Part shown: positions 35,173-47,700 of the stretch, piece by piece
Layout: the number at the start of each line of letters is the position of its first letter
How positions within the stretch are numbered: position 1 is the stretch's first letter
NCBI GenBank assembly: GCA_947561395.2
Contig: OX387183.1
Coordinates: forward strand, 38,980,901 to 39,044,900
Reading direction: 5' to 3'
DNA length: 64,000 nucleotides
DNA from: Buxus sempervirens
Lineage: Eukaryota; Streptophyta; Magnoliopsida; Buxales; Buxaceae
The notes under the pieces: model-generated
Database searches by the model: none
The model's input: only the letters and a program-made list of their open reading frames with translations
What the model was told of the DNA's origin: nothing
Made by a program: the position numbers and the translations under genes

Positions 35173-38100
35173 ATGAACGATCTTCTAAAGGTAATCTCTT
35201 ATTCTGATTTAGATATTTGGTGGAAGGATTGTGAATGTCTCTTAATGTTTTGTCTTGAGCTTATGTTGATGCTAGACAATTTAAAACCTTGACCTCAATT
35301 TTCTAAAGTTAGCTTTCAGTGCATTTCTTTATTAATTTGCTTTAATTCACATTTTTTTAATTATTACTGGTTGCTGGAGTTGATCTTTGCTTGAATAGAA
35401 GTGTAACCGGATAGTGGAATTCGTGAATGTGGCTTAGAAAGCAGTTTTGAGTTCTGACCTAGTATGAAAATTGTTGTGCAAATTGCAACATATCTTTTAC
35501 CAAAAGAATTGGGTGTTTAGAATTATAATAATGTTGGATCTTATGTTCTTCTTGATTCTTATCCCCCCCCACGATTGCACGTCCTAGCCTACTAGCCATC
35601 ACAGGCCTGCATTTGTCGGTCCAACCACCTCTCATTGTCAACGCTAGGACCCACACAAGCCAAGACTACTGGACCCGGATCTTAATTCTGATATCATTTT
35701 TAACGACCGAACCCAACGAGGTATTATCCGTTTTGGGCCTAAATTCACACGGTTTTGTCCCCAAAAGGCGCTTCATTAGGTGAAGTGTTCTTCTTGACTC
35801 TTATACCTTATTGGGCTTTCATCCATTTCCGACGTGTGAATAGTCTTCCTGTAAAAAAGAGAAAAAAAAAGGGAAAAGAAATTCTTGGAACTCTAGGTTA
35901 CAATTATCAATATTAGGTCACGAAGGGAGAGAGGTTCACTTGGATGGCTGTATGCTTACTTGTCTTTCATTTAGTTAAATGGAATTGTAATGGAAATTTA
36001 TGCATAATATAAGAGTTTAAAGTAATTGTTAATAGCATTCACCTCAAATGGCTTTGCTTGAATGGGTTACCTACTTTTATATCCGTGATTGCAGACAGAA
36101 TATGATTTTTACTTTGTTTAGTCAGACTAAGCATCTAGAATACATCTCATTGTGCAATGTTTAAAAGAAAGCATTATTGCATGGAGAAAACTGCAGCTGC
36201 TTGGTTTTCAATTCAGATTTTAAACTCTTGGACTAGTTATTGTTCCAGTTTTGCTTTGATAATTTGGTAGCGTTGATTTTGAGTACCTTATGATATTTTG
36301 CAGGACTCCTTTGAGATTCATCGGGGTCCTTCTTCAAGTGGTGGGGATATTGAGTTAGGAACACATCCTCCAATGAGTTCAGGGGAGCTGGGTTTAGATG
36401 ATTTCTTCAAACAGGTAGCTATAGCTTTGTTTCAGTTTTATTTTTGTTGGCAATGAACAGGAAGGAATATCTATGGATTTTCTTCAGTACTTCTTGTGTT
36501 ATTTTTTGGTTTTCATTATTTTCTTTGGTGAGTTAAGAATAAGCGATTCATGTGCTGTTGCATATTCCCTTGGTAATTTTATTATTTCTCCTGTATATTA
36601 TTATGTTAGGTTCAAGAGATTGAGAAACTGAATGAGAAGCTTAATAAGCTGCTAATCAAGCTTCAGGTATGGAGTTCTTTTTCATTTGAATTTTTTTCCT
36701 TCTTGGTCTTCCTTTTTTCTCAATTCATCAAATTGTTTCTTTCACAATTAAAAACAAATTCAAATTTTCTTCTTGTTTAATTATTTATTGGAGTAGGAAG
36801 GAATATATCCATTTAGAACACCAAACAAGGGAACATTGTTTTATAATACATTGAACCAACCAATGGAATCAAATTGGTCTCATGGAGTAACAAAATAACT
36901 TTATGAAAAGCATAACCCTCTATAATCAATGCATTGATGTTTCCAGAATCTGTAGGGTGTGAACCTTGTCAATATTTCATAAATATTGACCCAAACTTCC
37001 CATTGTTTTACCTTTTGTAGTTGCACCTTCCAAACTTTTAGAGAAATCAAAATAATCAAAAAGAGCTAGGACTAGTGACTTCCTGGTTGGGGCCCCTCTT
37101 ATAGTCATTTCTATCTATACAGTGAGGTTGGCACAAGGAGTGTATTTTATCTGTTCTCTTTGTATGTAGATTTGTATTTGTTAGTGGTGATTCATTTTAT
37201 TGTCTTTCTTCTTTCAGAGTTGAATTGCACAGAAATGCTGTCTACTGATGTATGATAATGGGCTTGTTCAAACATCAACCATGATATAGGCTTGTGTTAA
37301 AGTCTTGGGCAAGGTTGAGGTCAATATGACTTTTGTGCATAAAAAACCTAAAAACCTGATATGATCCTGCAAGCCAATGGATCTTGTCAAAGCTATTATT
37401 TTGTCACTTGCAGCCAACATCTTTCAATTTTAGGGAACAGATACATTATGTAACTCGTTAACAACATGATGAGGGATGGCCCAAAACAAAAAACAAAAAA
37501 AAAAAAAAAGAAAAAAAGAAAAAGGGAAAAGAACAAAGAGAAAGCCTCAAACTCATCAAATGTAGTTGAAGAAAGCTCGGTTTATATGGCTAGAGCGTAA
37601 CAGCAGGATATTTCAGGATACTCAGTCATTGGTGGATCAGGTGATGGATACTGTATTGATAGCTGTAGTGTCATGGGCATAAGTTTTGTTAGAGTTTTAG
37701 GGTGTTTGTCCCACAGAAATAGTGAGAGAGTGGCATAGATGGTGCTACTTGACACTTACAAAGAAGGTAGGAATGATGAGTGGGATGGCTTCAGCCGCGA
37801 TGATGAAAGATGGGGAAGATGGCTAAGATTATTGGATGTGAGATTCGCTGGGCATGAAGTTGAATGGCTTGTTCAGCTTTGATCCAAGGGGACTGGTCTG
37901 GTGGTGATTATCAGGGTGTGAGCATTTTTCTTTTTGGGGGGGGAGGGGGGGTGGAGAGAAGTGAGGATGACCAGTGTTTTTGCTAGTGTTGCTATTTTTG
38001 TTATCTTGTTGGGTTTACAGGGGCTGGTTGTATGATGAGGAGTATCATGTTGGCCATGGCATAGTTTGCTTGTACAGTCCATACTTCCTTTCATATATAT

Positions 38101-41100
38101 ATACACACACACACTCTTTCATTATTATAAAAAAAAAGCTCGGATTCTGCCGATGGCGACATGCTATCAGTTTCATCAAGTGTGGAAAAATCCACAGATT
38201 CTTGGATTCTAGATTCTAGGTGTTCGATCTTTTTCTTTTTGCATTTGGAAACTGTGAAATAATGAAAACACTATGTGTGGTGTAAAATTTGCAAATATAC
38301 CAAGTTTCCAAAACTCATTTCATTTACATGTCAATCAATGTTTGTTTACGTTGCGACACGTTTTGTAAAATGCTAATCAAGTGGGAACACCTTTAAAATT
38401 GGTTTCTTGAAAGAGTTTAATGAACTGGTTCATGCAATGAGTTCCTAATCTAATCTATAATGAATGGCAATCAAGCCATTAACATTTTATACTGTGAATT
38501 GGTTCATGTGAAGGTCAATATATGACAACCTGAAAATTTTAACCTGGGACTGGCTCTATTCTCTGTGTTTGAAGTGAAATGATCAGGGATAACTGACGAT
38601 CCACCTTTTATATTTTCTCTTTTTAAATGGTCCTTCCTTTTGGTCATAAATATTTTGGTGCTTAGAGGGTTTGTGATTTTTCTTCAACTTTCGCTTTGTA
38701 TGGGAAATTATTGAGAACCAAAACAATTCCCAGGGGGTCATTTTTATAATCACATCATGTGATAAGAAAGAATCAATTTGTTATTTCATTTTCTGATAGT
38801 TATATAGGGTTTTGAATGGGTTGAAAACGAAAACTTTTATGCTAATGGTTTGCTTTAATGGAAGATCAGGTAAGATGTGCTTCTGAAATCATTTCCTTCC
38901 AAATGTTGTATGCAGGAAGCAAATGAAGAGTCGAAGTCTGTTACCAAGGCAGCTGCCATGAAAGGTACTTTCCTGTTGAATTTCTGTAATTTGTCAGTAG
39001 TGTCCTTGAGTGATGTGCATAAAAAGGTGGCGTTAGCAGTAGTTATGAGGTGAAGATGATACATATCTCTGATACTGATTAAAATATATTGGCAATTTAC
39101 AAAGGTGGCATTCAGATTGCGATTTAATTTACTGTCCACTCTTATTTTAAATACTTGTTGAGAATTGCATATCCCAAATGGTATTGCTTTTCACTCAATA
39201 GTGTCCTTGAGTGACGTGCACAAAAAAGAAGCTAATGAAATTGAGCCCTCATCCATTTTCATTTGCTACAATCCAAATTTATGATCAAATTTTGAGAAAT
39301 ATTTCATACCTTTAATGGAATTAAATAAAATTTATTATTAGGCATAAAGATCCATTTTATTCAGCTCTTCATAGTTAGCAACCATTCAGCAGTTTACCTT
39401 TTTAATTTTACTATCATTGTAAACCATTAACACGGGATAATTATGTTGATGGTGGTTCTCACTCATATTGGTTCTTTTTCTAGAAGTTTTGTACTTAAAG
39501 TTCTTTGTAATCATTTGGTGTGCAAACTGTGGGTCATTGATGGATTATCTTTCTTGGATCTTTGAATTCAAGCATGTCTTTTGTTTTATTTTTCCCCCAT
39601 ATTTCAAGGGTCCTTTCTGAGAAGTTAACTTTGAATGCAAGTGTTATTTCCTCTATTACCGTTTTTCAGAACTGAGAGATATTTTGAGTTAATATTCATT
39701 AATGTCTAACTGGTGGAAGAAAATGAAAGAATCAAAGATTCTGCATGCTGCTGATAACAAACCAATTCTTCACTAAAGTAGCAGCAAATGTACCTAAAAG
39801 AATAGCAGGTAGAGCTCTTGACTTGCCAAAGAATGGTTAAATCAAGAGTGTGAAAATTATTCTTGAAGATTGGAGTATGAACCATTATATAGAAGGACCA
39901 TAACCATGGTGTTGGTCCTGTTGAAGCAGTGTTCTGAGCGAGGTGGAGTGGCAATAATCCTGGCCTTTGACATTTTATGCAAAGTAACTGCAGTCAGACT
40001 TGAACTGGTGTTCTTATGCAGGTAGCTTGAGGCTTTTACAATCATACCAGATGATGGTTCCTTGTACAAACCCGTGCACATAGATGAAATTATGTGAGGA
40101 GTGATCACTATATGAATGTAGATCTTCTTCACAAGAATAAGGCATGGATGGAGAAGTTTTTTTGGTAAGTAATGAGCAAGATACGATTACGATAAGATCT
40201 TTGACCAAAAAACTCAATGGTATGGTACATGGTTTGCCGTGGCATTGGTGAAATTTCACTTGTTCAGGCCAGAAGCGGCGCTGAAACCACCTGGTTTCAG
40301 CGTACTCCTAAAATCTCCCTATTTTGACCAACACAAGTAAAATATTGCCTTGTGGTGGTTGAAGACATTTAAATGATTTCAAGGACAAATTATGTGTGCC
40401 ATCGAAATTGATAGATTCCCATTGTCTGCCAATTGGAATTTGTAAAAAGCCTAAGAAAAATAGAAGGGGGAAGAAAGAGCATGAGGAAAATGGAGCAAAG
40501 GAGGGAGGAGGGGTGCACCGTTGTTGCTCTCCTTAGAAATAAATAAACAAATAGGAACGAAATGAGGCGAGGGAGGGGGGAGAGAGGGATAGAGGGAGAG
40601 AGTGGGTGGGGGGTGGTGCGTACTTGGTTGGTGCTGTCGGCCTCTTCGTTCTACTATGTGTCGTGAGTCAAGATAGAACTTCTTTACACACATACACATA
40701 GACACACACATTTGTATACACATACATACACACAGAGATATATATATATATATATATATCTGTGTGTGTGTGTGTGAATTAGTTTTCTAGTTGAAAAAAT
40801 TGTTAAAGGCTAGGGATGGCCCTATGGGAGTGTGTATAGTTGTGTATGTCTAGGGGTGTGAGCTAGAGATGCTCTGCTTGTCGCCTAATGGAGTCTTATC
40901 TCGGATTCTTCTCAACTATACATTCATTATCTATTAAAAACTTGTGAAAAATGATTATTATGCCACACATACACATAGGTCTCTCTCTATATATATATAC
41001 ATATATTTGTACGCATAGATGTAAAAAATAATAAAATTACAATAATATTACGGAATCATTATTGTATTCCTAATAATATAATTATTATACACACACACAC

Positions 41101-44100
41101 GTATACATATATGTTATTAATAATATATCCTTATAATTATTATCAATAATAATATATCATTTTCATTACTTTAATATAAATTTTCTAATTTTATAATATT
41201 TATACGTTTTTATAATTTGCTTGGATTTTTCAAAATTTTAAACTTTTAGGAATTTTTAGGCAAAGTGGCCTAAAAAATGTGGTAGCACTAGTGGCGTGCT
41301 GGTGAAATGGCACATGGGGCCTTTACAAAAATGGCATGACGAACCTTGGTATGTTTAGAAGATGAAGTAACCCCATCAAAAGATGGCAAATTTCTGCAAA
41401 ACAAAACGATTCTATACATTTCCTATGTGTATGTGTGTAAAGAAGTTCTATCTTTTGATGTATCTAAAAGAATCACTTTAGTAAACAAGTGGAAAATAAC
41501 ATTTTAATGATCCGAATATTAGATATTTTAAAGCTAAAGAAATATATGAAAAGCTTCGATTTCCAGATTGGGCTGTTCCTATCATTCAAAAGAGGGATAG
41601 AGTGGAAAATAAAGAGTATATTCTAGCATTTACAAATAAAGAGTATATTCTAGCAATTGAGATGTGATGTGATCAGAAACTAAACGACTTGTTCAGTTTC
41701 TGATTTTGGGGTCTAGTGAGTGTGGTTTTTGCTTTTTGACATGTACAGTGGAGTATTGGCCGTTGTGTTCTTGGTTTCTGTTTTTTGTGGTATGGTTGGG
41801 TTTTGTGAGGTATGGTGTTCTTGTGGTTTTCGTTTGTATGCTCTATACTCTATACTTTTACTCTTTATTTTTCACTTTTCTTCCATTTAATATATATATC
41901 ACCACCTTCATTATTCATCAAAAAAAAAAAAATAGTTTATCTCCTCTAAACAAGGCTTGTAAGTCTCGAGTCTAGTACGGAAAAAATTGTCAAAAAATGT
42001 TTTGGGGCAAACTCATACGATTTGGATATATGTACATTAAGAAGCTCAATAGTTAAAGAAGTGAAAGGGCAATGAAGAGATAAATGATGGATGACTTCCA
42101 ACTCACATGACATCTACTGGTGATTTGTATAATTTTTTTTTGATCGTTAATGAAGCATGAACACACACACACACACACACACACAGACACTAAGAACAAG
42201 GATTTATAAATGTTTACCACGAAGAAAATAGCTATTTAATTGAAGAAAATGTTAAAATTAAAACTAGCAGCGGAAATGTAAACAAAAGGAAATGTAAATA
42301 AAAATGCAAAGGACCCTCTATACTTTTAATTTCAGCCGTTTGCCTTTGCAAATAGAAGAACTGCTCCTTGGCAGTGATGGTTCCGACGTCTATAGTTGCA
42401 AATCTGGATTGGTTATTGGAGAGAGCGGGGTTCTTTAGCAGATTTAAATTAAAATAGATAGAAGCAAGTAATTAAAGGAATAAATTAAATTGAAGTTGAA
42501 TTAACAATAACCATGAAACCAATCACCGATCATGTAGGCGGATAACGATCATATCATGGGTTCTTGGACTTGTTTGAAAGTAAATCAGGATCTGTAAGTC
42601 CCAACACCGACCATACAAGTGGTTTTTATCTAGACCACTAGATCTTGGTGCTTTATGTGTGATAAAAAGTGTAAAGTTTGAAGCAAGAAACAAAAATCTT
42701 TATTGATTGAAATTAAATGAAGTACATGAAATAAAAATAATTGAGACCTAATACATGATTGAAATAAAATGAAAGTACTTGAACACATTAGGAGATGAAA
42801 GGGATTGAGGATGGAAGAAAGGTAGAAGGTAGAATAAGATTGAAGATTGGAAAAGAAAGATAAGGTTAGATCTTACAAGGTTTGGCTTGGAGATTTGACA
42901 TTCTTTCTTAACTTGAAACCTTTTTTGAACTCATATGAGAAGCAAAGCAAAGATAGAATGGAAAAACGAGATTTTGAATTCCAAAGTGCTTTGTTGGATG
43001 AGTAGGTTCCCTTTTATAGACGAGGATGGACTTGAAATTGTGATTTTGAAATCCGAAATAGTAACCTTTAATGATGGAAGTTACTATTTACTTTTTTGGA
43101 AAGAATACAATGTGTGTATATAGACAAATTGAGGTTTTGGAAAAAATCAAATGTGTACTTATGGACAACTTGCTGACTTGGATGCGTTTTTATCTTGCTA
43201 ATGTGGCTTTAACTTGCTGACATGGTTTTGACTTATTGACTTTGCTTTGACTTGATGACGTGGCTTGACTTGTTGACTTTGGTGATGACATGGAAAATGA
43301 ATATTTGTCTTGTCTTGACGACATCCTGTTAAATTAAGTTATCAAATTCTTTTGAATTTGAAACATAATTCTTTAAAAATCCTTCATTAGACTTGTCTTG
43401 TTCAACTCATATGGGGCGGCCATTAATTGTCTCTTGTACTCTGATTTTGATTTTGTAGACGCAAGGGAAACTTGAACTTTACTCTTCTGTATTAAAAATT
43501 ATGCTTGATCTACTGCAACTAGTCTCTTTGGTTCTTGCTGGAACCATTTTGATATTTGTGAAATGTAGACATGTTTTGAATTGAACCCGTCCCACCATTT
43601 TACCTTGAATTTTTTATTAAAGATGGGAATTGATCATTTGCTTAAGTGATGTCATAGTCCCAACATAAAATCCATGATAGGGTAAATTTGATATAGAAAA
43701 AGAAGGATTTGGGGAAAATTTCTAAGGTATTCATTCATCTTGAGGTTTGTATTGATTGTAGAACATAGTAAATCCTTGGGTGACGTGGAGGAAAGATTTC
43801 AATGGTAGGACCGAAATAGTTCCACCATTATAAAAACTAGCTGGGATTGTTTCTTTGAAATTCTTGGAAAAGTAAAATAACCAAGAATTGTTACTTGCTT
43901 TGAAAAAGAAGGTATTGTACCGGGCTTTAGTATGATGACACCCCCAAGAGGTTAATTTGTGAATTTGTAAGATCTGGCAAGTGGAATGGGTCACTGTAGA
44001 ATTTGAAATTTTTGGATTTTTTTGATAATGCTTGAAAAGGACTGATTTTGTGTCAACCAAAATAAATTCATAAAACTTTTGATTTTTAAACCTATATGTA

Positions 44101-44664
44101 TCCAGGGTTCAAATTATCGTGCCGTATCGCGCGATACGTTTCGTGTATCGTGCCTAACGGCACGATACACCATACAGTTTCGTGATACAGAGAATAACGA
44201 GAGAGAGGTTGTGAGAGAGCGAGGGAAAGAACGAGAGAGAGCGAGCGAGAGCAAGAGAAAGGGAACGAGAGAGAGCGAGAGACATAGAGGGAGAGAGAAA
44301 GAGCTAGAGACAGAGTGAGAGAGAGCGAGATACAGAGAGGGTGAGAGAAAGAGCGAGAGACAGAGAGCGAGAGAGAGTGAGTGAGAGCGAGAGAGAGCGA
44401 GAGACAGAGAGGGTGAGAGAAAGAGCGAGAGACAGAGAGAGCAGAGCGAGAGAGAGCAGCGGAAGAGGGAGAGAGAGAGCGTGAGAGAGGGAGAGAGAGA
44501 GAGAGAGAGTAGAGGGGTGGGTGGCATACTTGGTTTTGCTGTCGCCGCCTCCTGTTTCTCCTCGAATCGAAGTCGTTCTTCCTTGAGTTGAAGTCGACTT
44601 GAATGGAAGAAATGTTATAAAATGTTTTTTATATTAAATGTTATATTTTATATACAAAAGGATT

Positions 44665-44700
<36 letters not shown>

Positions 44701-47700
44701 AAAAAAGAGTTTTCTTTTATAATTATTATATAAATATAATAAATAGAATATAAATACAGATAAATGCAATAAAATTAATTATAAATATACATAAAATAAT
44801 TGAAAAATTATAAATATGTATGTATATATATAATATTAGAAAATTATATTTTACATACAAAAACATGTTTATGAGTCAGAAACATGTTTATTTATACATA
44901 CATAAACATGTTTATAAATATGTATGTATATATATAATTATAATTTTGCATATATGTTGTTTCCATAATACATAAATATTCTTTGTGTAGACCTATGATG
45001 TCAGAAACATGTTTATTTATCATATTTTTGACTTATCTTTCTATCTAGATATGTTTTGTTTCATGTATCCACTATCTTTTATGAGTATCCACCATTTTAG
45101 TGTGTATCCGTGCGTATCCTCGATACGTTTTCACTTTTGGATCGTCCGATACGGCACGTCGATACGATACTTTGAACCATGTATGTATCATAGGAAATTC
45201 TCAATTTGGATGAAAATATTTATCAGCCACTTAATTTGGATCATTTGAGTAAAATTATCTTTCAATAGTAACAATTGGAAAAAAATTTTGTTTTTGAAAA
45301 TATTGAGATGGATTTGAAAATTATGGGGTTGGAAACCTCCACAGATTATTTAGGTTTTGGAGTTCCTGCAACTTATTTTCCTTTTCTTGAATTTTTCTTC
45401 ACTACCTGAGTGAGTGGTTGTGAAGTAATTGATAATTGATCTGTTGGCAAAATTTTTGCTTGATCTTGAGAATCTAATTGCATTAACTCTATTTTGAGTT
45501 TTACTTCTTGTTGTAGATTGAATTGGTTGGGCCAATTGGGGTTGGTTTGATTAAGCATATGATTGAGGAGTTGTGTATTGGACTTGGGCTGCTGGTTGGG
45601 CCTATTTAGGCTGGTTGTTTGGATTTAGTTTGGCGAATGATGTGTGAAAAAGCACCAGTGATGTCCTTATGAGCCCGAATCTCAATGAACGTTAACAATA
45701 GAATAAAGATTGAAGACACAAGCACAAGAGACACCAGATTTATCGAGGAAAACCTAGAAATCCATCTAGGAAAAACCCCGGTCTCTTGAAGGCGACCACC
45801 CCTTGAAAACAATCCACTAATAAGAAAAGAGATTACAAGGTTTGTTTTTACGCAAGAGAATCTATCCTAGATTACTCACAAACAATCCTTGCTTCAACAA
45901 CCTTCGATCTGATGTAGCGGAACTTTTCGTTCACGTACGGAATCCACCGAACGCCTAACACGTCAAGAATCCTTTCAACGCACCACGATCAAGTCCAAGC
46001 AAGAGTCCATTCGCTCCTTGATGGCACGATCTCTTTAGAATCTTCCTTTGAGATCTCTTCAAAACAATCTTTGAATCAACAATGAAGTTTGAAGATTAGA
46101 TGTAGGCCTAGTCTTGGTACACAGTTTGTGTACCTATAATACTTCCACTCTTTTGATATATTTATAATATATAATGCTTACTGATAAAAAAAAAAAAATG
46201 AAGTTTGAAGATTTAAACTCCCCTTTAAGCACAAGGTTGTGCAGTCTTGGATGTCTGCCCTCTCTCTCTCTCTTATCTATATATATATATATATATATAT
46301 TATTTACATCTATATCTTTTATTTGTATTTACACGTCCATTTTCCTCTTTTTCTTCCCCTCTCCCCCCTTCACTTTTTCTCTCCCTTTTTGGTATTCTCC
46401 TTCCCCTTCCCTTTTCTCTTTGTGGCCTTGTTTGACCTCACTATCTCATTTCTTTTTCCCACTTTCTGCCATGTCTTATAGATGGCTTTTAAGCATACAT
46501 ATTGCACTTTTTATTTTGTTTTATTGATTATCACAAAAGTCTAGAGTGCTGGAACCTCCCAAATTATTGATTTACATTTTCTTCGATCAAACCAGAACCC
46601 TGATATTACTTTGGTTTTGCCCTTTATCTTAATAGTCTTGCTAGTCGAGAAACAAATTCGAGGCAATAAGGGTCTCTTCTTATTCCCATGCCTACAGAAA
46701 TATTCCGCATCCATAAGCTCGAGCAACACTCGTGCCCCATGCCCGCTCAGGATGGAGCGAGATGGACACACAAGCACGCCCCAATACGGGCCACCACTTG
46801 TCCCCACTTCAATGAGAGCAAAAGACGGCATCAGAAAGGGATTATAGATCAATTCCCCTTGTTCGGGTATGCAATACAGAAACCATATTAAGGTCCACGT
46901 TGCTCGGGTGCCACGGGAACATAACTGGAGCGACACATGTGCGAGCAATCGCTTGTCCGAGCAAGCAAACTGCGACATGTATGTAGCAACAACCGCCCAC
47001 ACACCTTCATGTAAACCAACGAGAAAACGACCCCCCGATGGACTATGACTCGCAAGGCATTGAATCAAGCAAGCACACAAGACATAAGTGAATCGATGGC
47101 CCATTGGCACTGCTAATCTCTTTTATCATCTATTAGTACCCTATTAAAGCCATGAAAGAAATTTCTTTAATTTATAGTGTTATAAATTTTTGGATGATAA
47201 TGTTGTGGTCCTTATTTGTTGGTTTCACTAACACATGTCTGTATGTAAAAAGGAAAAAATTGATATTATTTTCTTATTCATTGCTTAGGCTTCTTAATAT
47301 TGATGCACTAAAGCTCCAAAAATATTCATATTAGGAACCTTGTATTTGTGTATGACAAAAATCTGTGTTAGGCACATTATATTTGTGTGATATTCAATCA
47401 GTTATAAGGAGTATGTTATTATACCCTGTATATTACCTTGCTTTGTGAAACATTCTTAATGACTTGGCTTTAATTATTGGTTATTAATAATTGTATTAAA
47501 AAAATCTAACTATAAAGCAAGGAATTAATATTTCCAATGTTTTCGTTCTATGGCTGTGCATTATTTGGAGAAAGTAGTTAATTTTTCTCATTTGATTGCC
47601 CTCTCCTTGATGCACTATGGTCCTGCTGTTCTCAATTCATTAATCATGTTTGAGCCTTCCACACATGCAGCAATCAAGCAGCGTATGGAGAAAGATGTGG

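Larger units (their letters stand above)
40228..41348. mobile_element. Non-autonomous hAT element (1121 bp)
   Basis: CATGGTTTGCCGTGGCATT faces the inverted CAAGGTTCGTCATGCCATT. The flanks GTATGGTA (40220-40227) and GTATGTTT (41349-41356) agree at 6 of 8 positions. A strong hairpin lies near the left end (40279), a GA-rich tract at 40490-40610, then CA/TA microsatellites (40680-40780) and an AT-rich core. The layout matches the 44103 element, including the GTACTTGGTTGGTGCTGTCG block. Confidence 0.6.
38965..47670 (+). other. SYP132 intron 4 (8.7 kb, transposon-filled)
   Basis: GTACTT...TGCAG. It holds two related hAT elements, two LINE tails, microsatellites and unrecognised remnants, listed separately. 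The unlisted parts (38.97-40.2, 42.0-43.7, 45.2-46.08 and 47.1-47.67 kb) show only short, interrupted frames. At 45.64-46.08 kb there is retroelement-like sequence without a preserved frame. Confidence 0.85.

Noticed and set aside
44114..44527. 137-codon Ser/Leu-repeat protein on the minus strand
   Set aside because: It is a direct translation of the (GA)n tract inside the hAT element, open in more than one frame.
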